A stretch of 64,000 bases of DNA from a virus. The DNA is taken from IMG/VR virus record IMGVR_UViG_3300044641_009805, positions 62,001-126,000 of that record, one strand, 5' to 3'. Below, piece by piece: positions 18,282 to 26,381 of this stretch (positions are counted from its first letter, which is position 1; each line of letters starts with the position of its first letter). The notes beneath the pieces were generated by a model. That model saw only the letters and a list, made by a program, of their open reading frames with translations. It ran no database searches and was not told the DNA's origin. Made by a program: the position numbers and the translations under genes.

Positions 18282-18696
18282 GTATCAAAAGAAGTCTTTG
18301 ATCAGACTAGAAGATCTTCTTCGTCGCAGAAAGACCACGTTAAAAAAGTTTTTGATTGAGAGAGGTATCACCACCTACAGCGTTCTTGAAGAGACTTGCA
18401 ATAGATTAGGTGTTGTGACTCCTGGTTTCGAAGCATTCAATTTATGCATTCCTTCGTACGTTTCTGATCCAACGGCAGGCGTCGTTGTTGTTCCTCCGTT
18501 AGATGTCGTTGCAGAGGCGACTGGTGAGAAAGAAAATTTGAACGAGGTTTTTGCAGCTATTCCTCCAACTACCGCGTATGAAGACGTTCTGTCTCAAGAA
18601 AATCTTTCTCTCGTCGAAGATGAAGATGGAGATGCATCCAAGCTAGACCCAACATCAGAAACGAAGAATTACCAGAAGAAGAAGTTAAAAAAGTAG
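18268..18696 (+). CDS. Hypothetical protein, 142 residues
   Basis: Starts MKATKYQKKSLIRLEDLLRR 14 bp inside the previous gene. The N-terminal half is basic, with a helix-turn-helix-like KFLIERGITTYSVLEETCNR and then LGVVTPGFEAF. The middle is Val/Pro-rich linker, and the end is acidic, closing with a Lys-rich YQKKKLKK. Possibly DNA-binding; proteins with ERGITTYxxLxxRC-type N-termini occur in phages (recalled). Confidence 0.65.
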   Translation: MKATKYQKKSLIRLEDLLRRRKTTLKKFLIERGITTYSVLEETCNRLGVVTPGFEAFNLCIPSYVSDPTAGVVVVPPLDVVAEATGEKENLNEVFAAIPPTTAYEDVLSQENLSLVEDEDGDASKLDPTSETKNYQKKKLKK

Positions 18697-18963
18697 GTGA
18701 AAACAAAGATGAGACGAGTCGTATACGAAGTAGAAAAGATCAATAGTAATAAAGTGAGCGAAAAGCAGAATGATTGGTCGTTCGAAAAGCAAAAAATTGC
18801 TTTTAAGTTGATTAACAATGCTTCAATTTTGACCGACGCAGTACAGACGTGTAGGAGCGTTCTAGAAAAGAATCCTGATTCTGAACTGAAAGTTGCGATC
18901 GCTAAGATCGACGGAGTGATCGAAGAGCTAAAGATAGATTTCAGAAAAAACTACAAGTTTTGA
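18697..18963 (+). CDS. Hypothetical helical protein, 88 residues
   Basis: GTG at 18697 directly after the preceding stop; an ATG at 18709 is the alternative start. Basic and helical (KIAFKLINNASILTDAVQTC, SELKVAIAKIDGVIEELKID). End of the sigma-linked gene string; the ligase gene follows after 81 bp with its own start region. Function unknown. Confidence 0.65.
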   Translation: MKTKMRRVVYEVEKINSNKVSEKQNDWSFEKQKIAFKLINNASILTDAVQTCRSVLEKNPDSELKVAIAKIDGVIEELKIDFRKNYKF

Positions 18964-19044
18964 GAAACTCGAATGAATCTAGGTTAGATTCTTGTCAAGA
19001 AAACTGTGAAATCTGTGAGTAGGGTTGGTTAATATAACCTCATA

Positions 19045-20382
19045 ATGACAGTCATCGACATTCTTGAATCTCTAGAGTCTAACAATTCTCGAATCTTTAA
19101 AGAAGAGTTGTTGGACACTCATAGTAACAATCAACTCTTGCAAAGGATTTTTGTATCTGTTGGTGATCCTTACACGAACTTTTTTGTCAACAAGTTCAAG
19201 ATGCCTTCTTCTTGTGGTGTTGGAGATGATGATGATGAAGTCATTGATAGTTTTTTGGATTTCGTAAATCATTCGTTGGCTCAACGCAACATCACAGGAA
19301 ATGCTGCAAAAGATGCCGTCGTTTCTTTTTTTGCACGTTTGACGGCAAACCAACAGAAGTGGTGTCTCAGAATTTTATTGAAAAATTTACGATGTGGTGT
19401 GCAGTCCACCACTGTCAATAAGATTTGGCCGAATTCTATCGTCGGGTTTTCAGTGCAGTTAGCTGAGAGCTTGCAGACGAGATTCGATCCTAATTCAGGA
19501 ATCATCATCAACGACAGCATCAGCTATCCTGTCCGCGTTGAGCCTAAGTTGGACGGATTGCGATGCATCATCGTGAAGAAAGATGGTCTAGCCACCATGT
19601 TTACCAGAAGTGGTACGGTTCTAGAGACGCTTCCGAAGATTAAGAAAGCGATCGAAGACGCGCCATGGGACAACTTTGTCTTGGATGGTGAGGCGATGGG
19701 TTCCGATTGGAATGAATCTGCGTCTGTGGTGATGTCTCACAAACGAGGCAAGGATGATTCTAACATCATGTTTCATGTGTTCGATTCCATGCCTTTTTCT
19801 GATTGGCACGATCAAGAAAGTTCGATGGAGCTGCTGACTCGAGTTGAACTGACCGAAGAACTAGTTTCGCAGGTCAATAACTCTTCGGTGGCACATGTTA
19901 AAGGCATCACCGTTAATGATTCAGGTGAACTATTGGATTTTTATTCAAAAAATCTAGAAAGCGGATTCGAAGGAATCATGATCAAGGATCTCTCGGCTCT
20001 TTATTCGTTTAAGAGATCTAACTCAGTTAAAAAGATGAAGCCGATTGCCACCTATGAAGGTATGATTGTCGGTCACTACATGGGAAACAGAGGTTCAAAG
20101 AGAGAAGGTCTGTGGGGTGGATTTGAGGTCATGATGCCAAACGGGATCATCACACGTGTGGGTGGAGGTTTCACCGACGCATTAAAAGCTGAGATCGGAA
20201 TGGATCCTGACTCATGGATTGGAAAAGTGGTTGAGCTAGAAGGTCAACCTGAACCTTCCACGTCGAATGGATTGACGAAGGACGGAAAAGTCAGATTTCC
20301 TGTCTTTATCCGCGAGAGAAGCATCAACGATGTCGATCCTAAAATTGCTGAGGTCGGTCAAAAATTCTTAAACATAGTTTGA
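19045..20382 (+). CDS. ATP-dependent DNA ligase (T4 gp30-type)
   Basis: 445 residues. The N-terminal DNA-binding domain (1-150) contains TANQQKWCLRILLKNLRCGV, typical of this group. Adenylation motif I is EPKLDGLRC with the nucleophile Lys168. Later come the motif III-type FVLDGEAMG, motif IV EGIMIKD and motif V VKKMKP, followed by an OB-fold with FEVMMPNGIITRVGGG. It seals nicks in replication and recombination. The size is close to T4 ligase (487). The short intergenic region before it contains GGTT-N7-ATAACC dyad symmetry. Composition about midway between the GC-rich left arm and the AT-rich right arm. Confidence 0.92.
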   Translation: MTVIDILESLESNNSRIFKEELLDTHSNNQLLQRIFVSVGDPYTNFFVNKFKMPSSCGVGDDDDEVIDSFLDFVNHSLAQRNITGNAAKDAVVSFFARLTANQQKWCLRILLKNLRCGVQSTTVNKIWPNSIVGFSVQLAESLQTRFDPNSGIIINDSISYPVRVEPKLDGLRCIIVKKDGLATMFTRSGTVLETLPKIKKAIEDAPWDNFVLDGEAMGSDWNESASVVMSHKRGKDDSNIMFHVFDSMPFSDWHDQESSMELLTRVELTEELVSQVNNSSVAHVKGITVNDSGELLDFYSKNLESGFEGIMIKDLSALYSFKRSNSVKKMKPIATYEGMIVGHYMGNRGSKREGLWGGFEVMMPNGIITRVGGGFTDALKAEIGMDPDSWIGKVVELEGQPEPSTSNGLTKDGKVRFPVFIRERSINDVDPKIAEVGQKFLNIV

Positions 20383-20451
20383 ATTTACCTTATAGTTATG
20401 TCACGGGTTGTATCACAATTGAACACAGCCTCTTACAGGAGATTATATAAA

Positions 20452-20673
20452 ATGTCAAAGTTTGTATTCGTTATCGCTTCAGTTTGTCTCGTCGCATGTG
20501 CATCAACCGACGCACCAGCACCAGCTGCATCCGCTACAGCCACGGCTGATGTTGCAGTTTCGGCAGAGCCTGCTGCTTCTGCAGCTCCTGCAACGGCGGC
20601 AACTGTTGTCGAGTCAGCTGCACCTGTGGTTGCTCCAAGCGCCGCAGTCAGTGCAACACCAGCTGCAAAGTGA
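20452..20673 (+). CDS. Small Ala/Pro-rich lipoprotein
   Basis: 73 residues from ATG 20452 (AGGAG 10 nt upstream); an earlier frame to 20398 lacks a signal. MSKFVFVIASVCLVAC is a lipoprotein signal peptide with lipobox LVAC, so Cys16 would be lipidated; Ala at +2 would send it to the outer membrane. The mature part is almost only Ala, Pro, Ser, Thr and Val, an extended unstructured tether. Candidates are an outer-membrane spanin-like part or a superinfection-exclusion lipoprotein as in T5 Llp. No Rz partner is adjacent. Confidence 0.75.
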   Translation: MSKFVFVIASVCLVACASTDAPAPAASATATADVAVSAEPAASAAPATAATVVESAAPVVAPSAAVSATPAAK

Positions 20674-20716
20674 TTTGAACAAATGGGACTGCTTGTATTA
20701 TAAGTAGTCCCATAAT

Positions 20717-20788
20717 GGTCCCATCGTCTAGAGGTTAGGACAGTGCCCTTTCAAGGCGCTTGCGGGGGTTCAATTCCCCCTGGGATCG
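20717..20788 (+). tRNA. tRNA-Glu (anticodon TTC)
   Basis: Acceptor GGTCCCA/TGGGATC with one G-U pair, D arm typical of tRNA-Glu (CATCGTCTAGAGG), anticodon stem GTGCC/GGCGC with loop CTTTCAA (anticodon TTC, reads GAA), T arm GGGGG-TTCAATT-CCCCC, discriminator G. No encoded CCA. GAA is the preferred Glu codon of AT-rich genes such as the right arm, which may explain its retention. Confidence 0.92.
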
Positions 20789-20791
20789 CTG

Positions 20792-20821
20792 AAAGCCATC
20801 TTTTATAGATGGCTTTTTTAT
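20792..20821 (+). terminator. Rho-independent terminator after tRNA-Glu
   Basis: AAAGCCATCT-N4-AGATGGCTTTTTTAT: about 9-bp stem followed by T6, starting 4 bp after the tRNA. Confidence 0.85.
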
Positions 20822-20822
20822 T

Positions 20823-21017
20823 ATGAACTCTTTACCTGAAATTGGCGAAAGAATCGTCGTTTATGGAATGCTACAAGAAGCAAAGGTAGCATCTGTTTGT
20901 TGGGATACTACCTCTTTTGATTGGATCATCAATCTTGATTGGGGATTTCACGGACAATCTAAAGTTAGATTGCACGATGAGAACAAGACCTGGTATAGAT
21001 TTTCAAAGGTCAATTAA
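20823..21017 (+). CDS. Hypothetical protein, SH3-like, 64 residues
   Basis: MNSLPEIGERIVVYGMLQEA with alternating strands (VASVCWDTTSFDWIINLDWG, SKVRLHDENKTWYRF) reads as a small five-strand barrel. It begins 2 bp after the terminator with no clear ribosome site, so expression is uncertain. It converges on the 21019-21345 gene. Function unknown. Confidence 0.6.
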   Translation: MNSLPEIGERIVVYGMLQEAKVASVCWDTTSFDWIINLDWGFHGQSKVRLHDENKTWYRFSKVN

Positions 21018-21018
21018 A

Positions 21019-21345
21019 TCAAGAACCTGTTTTAATCTGTTTTATTAACCCAATGATAGACTGGATATCTCCTGGATCAGATATTATGATCTTTAAGAAA
21101 GCCGTTCCTAACGCTTGTCTTTCCATCTTGTCGATAAGTTTTTCGTCGCTTATAGCAGCAGCTGCATCTTTAGATTTTGCCACGTCTTTTATTGCCGAAG
21201 CTAGTTTTGTTGCATTCGCTTCGGGGGCTAACTTTTGAAGTTTGGTGCGTAATTGATCTATAGGTCCTTCGACTTCTCCTGCTTCGTGAATGTTCTTTAT
21301 TTCTTCTAGTATGATCTTGCGTAGCTGACGTTCTGTTAATTTCAT
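21019..21345 (-). CDS. Head-signal family protein (MKLT N-terminus), 108 residues
   Basis: Starts MKLTERQLRKIILEEIKNIH, a textbook member of the family, with IHE/A (residues 19-22) matching an (L/I)xE cleavage site. The mature part is helical and Ala/Lys rich (LASAIKDVAKSKDAAAAISD, KMERQALGTAFLKIIIS) and could be an internal DNA-associated head protein. ATAGATATATT (21361-21371, minus strand) and AAGGA precede the ATG. Divergent from 21420. Confidence 0.75.
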   Translation of the reverse strand: MKLTERQLRKIILEEIKNIHEAGEVEGPIDQLRTKLQKLAPEANATKLASAIKDVAKSKDAAAAISDEKLIDKMERQALGTAFLKIIISDPGDIQSIIGLIKQIKTGS

Positions 21346-21419
21346 GTTGGGTCCTTCGGTAATATATCTATGTAATTAACCACGATAGTTTGCAAAAAAG
21401 ATTATATTTAAGATTCGAA

Positions 21420-22658
21420 ATGAAGAACAAGAGAACCAATCGTCGTCCGCTCGTAGAAATGAAGAAGGCTTCTGGACTAGGGAAGTTATTCGATTCTTTA
21501 TACGAAGACATCTTAAAAGATTCTGGTGGAGATAAGAAACAAGCTCTTGATAATTTCATAGATCAAGTCATGGCATACACTGCTGGTGGATCTCCTGATA
21601 TGGGTTCTTCTAGATTGGCAGTCATTCACGGAGATGAAGTTATTAAGGTTGCTCTTAATGAAGCAGGCTTCGCGCAGAATGGAATTGAGGCCACAGCAGG
21701 AAATGACTCTGAAGTGAGCGATATAGTCGTTCCTGTGCTTAGTGCTAGCGATTTCACGGATCATGACGGATACTTGTGGATAGTTTCGCAGAAGGTCAAA
21801 CCCCTGACAATCCCGGGATTTTCTAAAGAATGGCAGATGGTTAGATCAGCATTGAAGCAAGCAGCAAGCGACGCGGCTTCAGGAAAAACTCCTAAGGCCC
21901 CTCCACCACCAGCAGCCCCCACTTCTGCCGCAACAAAAAAGGCTCCTAATGCGCAGGTTGATCCTGATGCCACAAAGGTTGCAGTTCCTCAAGGTGCTGC
22001 AATGAAGCAAGCAGCTAATGTGACTTCTCAGCTTCAGTCGACTGGATTGGACAAAATGTTGACTGATGAATTCCTTGGATCCTTTGCAAAACTTGTCACA
22101 AGGTATTCTGAGATAAACACAGGAGATCTATACAAGCCTGATTCTTGGGGTGTGGATGGCGATAACATCAAGTTATTGGACGCTGGATTAACAAAGTCAA
22201 TCAGCAAGAGCTATTATAAGAGCACAGGTTCTGGTCTAATATTTGCTGGATCAGAGCAGGCCAAGCAAGCCAAAGCCGAAAAAGAATCTTCTAGAACCTC
22301 CTCTATTGAATCTAGACGATCTCAAAATGAGGAGTTTGCCAAGGATGCTTTACAATTATCTTCGTATCCTGAAGAAACAGCGTTGCTTCTCTACGTGAGA
22401 GGATTGGTTGAACCTCTTCCTCGTTCTATCTTTTCCTACGATCCCGACAAGGGATTGTCAAAGTTTGACATACGTTCTGCTTCTAAAACGTTGCGAGACC
22501 AGTACGACAAGGTCGTCGGACTCATTGAAAAAATCTCAGATTCTTCTTTGAAAGATTCTCTTCTCAACGGGCTGGACGGGATCTTGACGTTGCAGGAATC
22601 TGTAGGACGATCTCAACTCAGAAGCCTCATCAGGATGCATCTGAAGACTCTGATTTAA
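21420..22658 (+). CDS. Hypothetical protein with C-terminal head-signal-like helix
   Basis: 412 residues from ATG 21420; a TTG at 21390 would add ten. An N-terminal alpha/beta domain (about 1-150; LAVIHGDEVIKVALNE, DGYLWIVSQKVKPL) is followed by an Ala/Pro/Lys linker (KAPPPPAAPTSAATKKAP). The C-terminal domain includes DSWGVDGDNIKLLDAGLTKS and ends RSQLRSLIRMHLKTLI. That last helix matches the MKLT-type signal (xxQLRxLIxxxL) placed at the C-terminus instead of the N-terminus. Pseudokinase-like wording in the first domain (VIKVALNE, LLDAGL) recalls bacterial kinase folds, but key catalytic residues are not identifiable. Probably a virion or head-associated protein (inference). Confidence 0.7.
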   Translation: MKNKRTNRRPLVEMKKASGLGKLFDSLYEDILKDSGGDKKQALDNFIDQVMAYTAGGSPDMGSSRLAVIHGDEVIKVALNEAGFAQNGIEATAGNDSEVSDIVVPVLSASDFTDHDGYLWIVSQKVKPLTIPGFSKEWQMVRSALKQAASDAASGKTPKAPPPPAAPTSAATKKAPNAQVDPDATKVAVPQGAAMKQAANVTSQLQSTGLDKMLTDEFLGSFAKLVTRYSEINTGDLYKPDSWGVDGDNIKLLDAGLTKSISKSYYKSTGSGLIFAGSEQAKQAKAEKESSRTSSIESRRSQNEEFAKDALQLSSYPEETALLLYVRGLVEPLPRSIFSYDPDKGLSKFDIRSASKTLRDQYDKVVGLIEKISDSSLKDSLLNGLDGILTLQESVGRSQLRSLIRMHLKTLI

Positions 22659-22977
22659 TCTTCATAACGACCAACGGGTTATCTTTTATTTTCCAAAATT
22701 GTTTTTCTAACGGTGGTTCTTGTCCTTCCTTGAACCACATCAACTTGCGGCCTTCGGTCGAGTCGTAGACGCCGATGATCGTTATTTGCCCTGCATGAAT
22801 TAAATCGTGACAGACATGACACACGACGCTGAGATTGTAGTTGTTGTTCGTTGATCTAGGATCTCTACGAGGAATTATGTGATGAATGTTAAGAGCTGCG
22901 GGATTGTTGTACCTGCAAATCTCACACTCATTCTTCTTTAATTTCTCTTGATTTCTAAACCTACGTTGAACCATCAT
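22630..22977 (-). CDS. HNH endonuclease
   Basis: 115 residues from ATG 22977; TTG 22989 is possible. CEICRYNNPAALNIHHIIPR carries the first CxxC and the HH of the HNH motif, followed by NYNLSVVCHVCHDLIHAG, which supplies the Asn, second CxxC and last His. Complete ββα-metal site. HNH proteins of this size are usually free-standing homing endonucleases in phages. TATAAT lies 3 bp before the ATG. It converges on and overlaps the end of the 21420-22658 gene by 29 bp. Confidence 0.88.
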   Translation of the reverse strand: MMVQRRFRNQEKLKKNECEICRYNNPAALNIHHIIPRRDPRSTNNNYNLSVVCHVCHDLIHAGQITIIGVYDSTEGRKLMWFKEGQEPPLEKQFWKIKDNPLVVMKIKSESSDAS

Positions 22978-23004
22978 AGTATTATACAAACGCGTGCGGA
23001 ACTC

Positions 23005-23406
23005 TTATCCCGTTCTATCATTCAACGAGTTCTGTGGGTCAGATGTTCGTCTTTGCGATTCGACCGCGGGACCCTTGTAGGTCTCTAACATCCTGCGCAG
23101 AGTCTTAACGATTGCGTCATACCCAACAACAGACACGCCGCCTGAAAGCGTGTAAGCTAGTATCGATCCCGCTAGCGTCTTTCCAAATGCGATTGGCACG
23201 GGCAAACCATATTCGTATCCGATCAATCCGACTCCTGCTCCCACAGCTAGGGCGTGAAGAGGTAAGGTTGCCCAGTAGATTCTTCTCCATCCGACGTGCC
23301 CATCAGATTCTCGCCTCTTGTTTCCAAGGATGATGTTACGAACTACCTGACCACACATCCCTATGATGAAGGGAACCACCCCTAGAATAATTATCCAATC
23401 TTGCAT
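23005..23406 (-). CDS. Small multi-pass membrane protein (candidate holin)
   Basis: 133 residues from ATG 23406. Membrane segments: 3-22 (WIIILGVVPFIIGMCGQVV), about 46-66 (WATLPLHALAVGAGVGLIGY) and about 75-98 (AFGKTLAGSILAYTLSGGVS), then a charged cytoplasmic tail (RRMLETYKG, ESQRRTSDPQNSLNDRTG). Three helices and a polar tail fit a class I holin, but no lysis partner (endolysin) is next to it, so the assignment is tentative. Confidence 0.6.
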   Translation of the reverse strand: MQDWIIILGVVPFIIGMCGQVVRNIILGNKRRESDGHVGWRRIYWATLPLHALAVGAGVGLIGYEYGLPVPIAFGKTLAGSILAYTLSGGVSVVGYDAIVKTLRRMLETYKGPAVESQRRTSDPQNSLNDRTG

Positions 23407-23467
23407 GACCAATAACTATAAGAATTATTCATAGATTATCACGCGTCATCCTCACATTATGATATAC

Positions 23468-23495
23468 TTCAAAAGCCTCTTCCGAGGCTTTTGAA
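23468..23495 (-). terminator. Terminator after the 23518-24315 gene
   Basis: TTCAAAAGCCTC/GAGGCTTTTGAA, 12-bp perfect stem with a 4-nt loop. The A/T ends could work in both directions. Confidence 0.8.
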
Positions 23496-23517
23496 AAGTG
23501 CATTTGAATCTTAGGTT

Positions 23518-24315
23518 TTACTTTACGATTCCTGCAAGACGCTGCCAACGCTCAACAATTATATTTCCATCATTGTGAAGAGATTCTTTTTTTGTCTCTG
23601 AATTTAATTTTATGACTACTAATGGCGCGCTTCTTTCACCTCCCGCATATTTCAAGATAGTGCTTGAGGGCTGTTCCATGTTCAAAGAGATTTTTTCTTG
23701 CATCTTTTCTCCCAATGCTTCTGTCACGCCTTCTCTTTTTTGTTTTTTAGCATGAATTGCTTGAAATGAATCTACACACTCGTTCCAAAAATCAACAAAT
23801 GTTTTACCAATAGATTGAGCTGCTTCCAACTTCCCAGTTTTTTCATAAAAGTTAGCCCATCCATATACGGTTTTTGGTTCGTAATTTTTATCATATCCAG
23901 AGACAGAAGAAGGCGGATTATCATCCATGAAATTTTTAGGTGCTAACAACCCTTTAAAACTTTCCCCAAACCCAATTGCGTACACAGCATCACTCTTGGG
24001 TAAAACACGCGTCAAAGATACTCTTCCTTGAGGAGTTAAGTCTATTCTTATACCGCTACGGACTTGTGTTGAAAAGTCCTTAAAATGAGCATTTACAGCT
24101 TTTTCGTACTGTTGCTGTCTATCGTTACATATTTTTTCAAACTCTTCAAAAGACTTGACTGCTGGTAAGATTTCTTCTTTAGGTTCTTCTTTTTTTCCAC
24201 TAAAAGCGCTTTTTATCGTGTCAAAAAAACCTTCTTTTGTTAACTCGGTTTTTTTAGTTTGTTGTGATATTTCTTCTACAACTAGTTCTCTAAGTCTTGA
24301 TTTCGTTAACTTCAT
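23518..24315 (-). CDS. Head-signal family protein with both N- and C-terminal motifs
   Basis: 265 residues. The N-terminus MKLTKSRLRELVVEEISQQT is the shared helix; LTKEGFF at 25-31 gives a possible (L/I)xE/G site (LTKE/G), and GFFDTIKSAF matches GFLDSAKDAI in the 39028 protein. The C-terminus IIVERWQRLAGIVK matches the scaffold's ERWAKLAGIAK. The body has an alpha/beta domain with RSGIRIDLTPQGRVSLTRVL and a Tyr-rich loop. It lies directly downstream of the capsid gene behind a terminator. Probably an internal head protein processed with the capsid (inference). Confidence 0.75.
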   Translation of the reverse strand: MKLTKSRLRELVVEEISQQTKKTELTKEGFFDTIKSAFSGKKEEPKEEILPAVKSFEEFEKICNDRQQQYEKAVNAHFKDFSTQVRSGIRIDLTPQGRVSLTRVLPKSDAVYAIGFGESFKGLLAPKNFMDDNPPSSVSGYDKNYEPKTVYGWANFYEKTGKLEAAQSIGKTFVDFWNECVDSFQAIHAKKQKREGVTEALGEKMQEKISLNMEQPSSTILKYAGGERSAPLVVIKLNSETKKESLHNDGNIIVERWQRLAGIVK

Positions 24316-24394
24316 GGATAGAGTCTCTTTCTAAAACTTTGATAATTATAGATCTCTCGATCAATCAATTAAAATTTAAGCAAAATTAAATGTC

Positions 24395-24419
24395 AAAGGC
24401 CACCTTTCGGTGGCCTTTG
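24395..24419 (-). terminator. Terminator after the major capsid gene
   Basis: AAAGGCCACC/GGTGGCCTTT, perfect 10-bp stem, 4-nt loop, ending in TTT on the minus strand; it lies 23 bp after the capsid stop. Confidence 0.9.
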
Positions 24420-24441
24420 TTACATACATCTAAATTTTACT

Positions 24442-26328
24442 TCAGATGATGTTCATGTCGAGAACCGTGACCGTTCCGTAGAAGTCCGAACGGACCATCT
24501 TCTTACCGTAGCGGGTCATCACGCCCTTACGTGGTGTGAAGTCCTCTGGTGCGAAGATTGTTGGTGTCACGATGAGTGGAACGTATGGTGCGTATACGTA
24601 GCCTGTCTCGAGGTAGCTGCCACCCTTGTAACCGACGAGGATCTTGTTACGTGGGAAGTAAGGATCCTTGTAGACCGTGAAGCGGTTGCTGACCGTGCCG
24701 ATTGCCTCTGCACCGATTGTGAAGGGGCTGCCGACCTGACCTTCACCGTCGATCGAGAACTTGGGCTTGTAGAGGACCGAGCTCTCGAGGATTGTTGCAA
24801 CGTCTGGTCCTGTGACCATGAAGTTTGCTGATCCGCGGAGTGTCTTGCGGTGGATCGTGTTGGCAACGTCGATGACTGTCTCAACGAGCGTCTCATACCA
24901 CTCGCGAACCGTACCGGTGAATTGTGGTCCGATTGAGAGGCTTGAGGCGAGTGTTACAGGCTGTCCTGTTGTCTTGTTGACGAACTTACCAGGAGCGCGT
25001 GACCAGTAGTAGTTGGCGCCGTTGGCCTGTGTGACGAGGTCGTTGAGGATCTCGCGGTCGATCTCGAGGGCGATCTGCTCCGAGAGGATCGAGGTGAGCT
25101 CAACCTCTGCGTCCATGCTGTGGTAGGCGTTGAGGTCCTGTGCGAGCTCTGGTGACCAGCGAGCACGGAGCTTGCGGGTTGTTGCTGTGATTGCAATCGA
25201 CTCGATCTTGATGTCGATCTCTGGGATTGCTGGTGCTGGTGTTGCTCCGAAGTCAGACTCGAATGAAGGTACTGTGAGAGTTGCACCAGTCGAAGCGACT
25301 TCGAGTGAAGCTGCCTTCGAGAAGGTGACTCGTCCAGCGCCTGAAGTGAGAACTGACAATCCATTTGCTCCCTTGATAACGAATTGGAGATAGTTACCAT
25401 TCAATGCATCAGGAGTGAATGTATGTGCTGATGTACCGCCACCCGTGAGAGTGCCGCGCTTCGTGAGTCTACGGAGGTTGAGTACGCCTGTTCCTCCTTG
25501 GAATGTCTCGCCCCATGCTGTTGCGTTTGCTCCGAATCCGCTGAATACCGCGACCTGTTCAGCCGAGAGGAGGTCTGCTCCTGCTGCGGTGAATGCCGTC
25601 GTAGGAACGTAAACGAAGAGCGCATCGAGCTGATTGGCTTCGATAGAATTCTGAACCTGCGAATCAAAATCCATGAGACGTGCGTTCGAGCCGCTGAAGT
25701 CAGCTAACGTTGCAACGGTTGCACCGTTTGACCAGGTGAGTCCGTCAACTCCCTTGTATGAACCTGAGTAGACCGTGCCTGCTGAGAAGTCGAATGTCTG
25801 AAGTGAACCAGTTACTTTTGAGTAACCTGCTCCGACAAGATCATACATACCACCCGTCGCGAGTGATCCGCTTTGAACCCCTCTGCCTGTTGGGTTGTTG
25901 TAGATTGATTGACCTCTTGTATAGGTCGACTCTCCTGATGCTCCTACTGCCTGTCCAACGTTCGTACCGTATGTGTAATCGAGGTAGAAGATGAGACCTG
26001 AGGGGAGGCTCATTGGCTGGATCGAAACGAGCTCGTTTGAAACGAGACCGCCGAATACGCGGCGGACGATTGGGAATGCGATGTTTGTGAAGCCCTGGAT
26101 CTGTCCGCTGGATGTCACGTTGCCGCCGCCTGTTGAGAGGCTGTTGCTCTCCTTGAGGACCTGTGCTGCCTGGTTCTCAAGAAGCTGTGCCATTACTTCG
26201 CGACGTGTGCCATCGAGGCCACGGAGGAGGCCTGTGCGGCTCCACTTCTCTGTAAGACGGGCACGCTCGGCGCCTACGTGACGCTCTTTGATGCCCTGTG
26301 CAAGCTGATCAATTGTAAAAGATTTCAT
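24442..26328 (-). CDS. Major capsid protein, T4 gp23-type
   Basis: 628 residues. The N-terminal RLTEKWSRTGLLRG and the following AQLLENQAAQVLKES correspond in style and position to the gp23 propeptide; LKE/S after residue 60 fits prohead-protease cleavage (gp23 is cut after residue 65). VRRVFGGLVSNELVSIQPMS, then PSGLIFYLDYTYG, is the conserved gp23 core; the second half contains LTSILSEQIALEIDREILND and the C-terminal FAPEDFTPRKGVMTRYGKK. An inserted beta-rich region (about 200-370) makes it longer than T4 gp23 (521). GC content is clearly higher than in flanking genes, as expected for codon selection on an abundant protein. AGGAG precedes the ATG. Confidence 0.95.
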   Translation of the reverse strand: MKSFTIDQLAQGIKERHVGAERARLTEKWSRTGLLRGLDGTRREVMAQLLENQAAQVLKESNSLSTGGGNVTSSGQIQGFTNIAFPIVRRVFGGLVSNELVSIQPMSLPSGLIFYLDYTYGTNVGQAVGASGESTYTRGQSIYNNPTGRGVQSGSLATGGMYDLVGAGYSKVTGSLQTFDFSAGTVYSGSYKGVDGLTWSNGATVATLADFSGSNARLMDFDSQVQNSIEANQLDALFVYVPTTAFTAAGADLLSAEQVAVFSGFGANATAWGETFQGGTGVLNLRRLTKRGTLTGGGTSAHTFTPDALNGNYLQFVIKGANGLSVLTSGAGRVTFSKAASLEVASTGATLTVPSFESDFGATPAPAIPEIDIKIESIAITATTRKLRARWSPELAQDLNAYHSMDAEVELTSILSEQIALEIDREILNDLVTQANGANYYWSRAPGKFVNKTTGQPVTLASSLSIGPQFTGTVREWYETLVETVIDVANTIHRKTLRGSANFMVTGPDVATILESSVLYKPKFSIDGEGQVGSPFTIGAEAIGTVSNRFTVYKDPYFPRNKILVGYKGGSYLETGYVYAPYVPLIVTPTIFAPEDFTPRKGVMTRYGKKMVRSDFYGTVTVLDMNII

Positions 26329-26381
26329 TCTTATATTCTCCTATAAACAAATTGAAAGATTAATCTACATGCCCTCAAGCA

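Noticed and set aside
22630-22989. HNH gene as part of an intron
   Set aside because: Both neighbouring genes are intact and it sits at their 3' ends, so it is free-standing.
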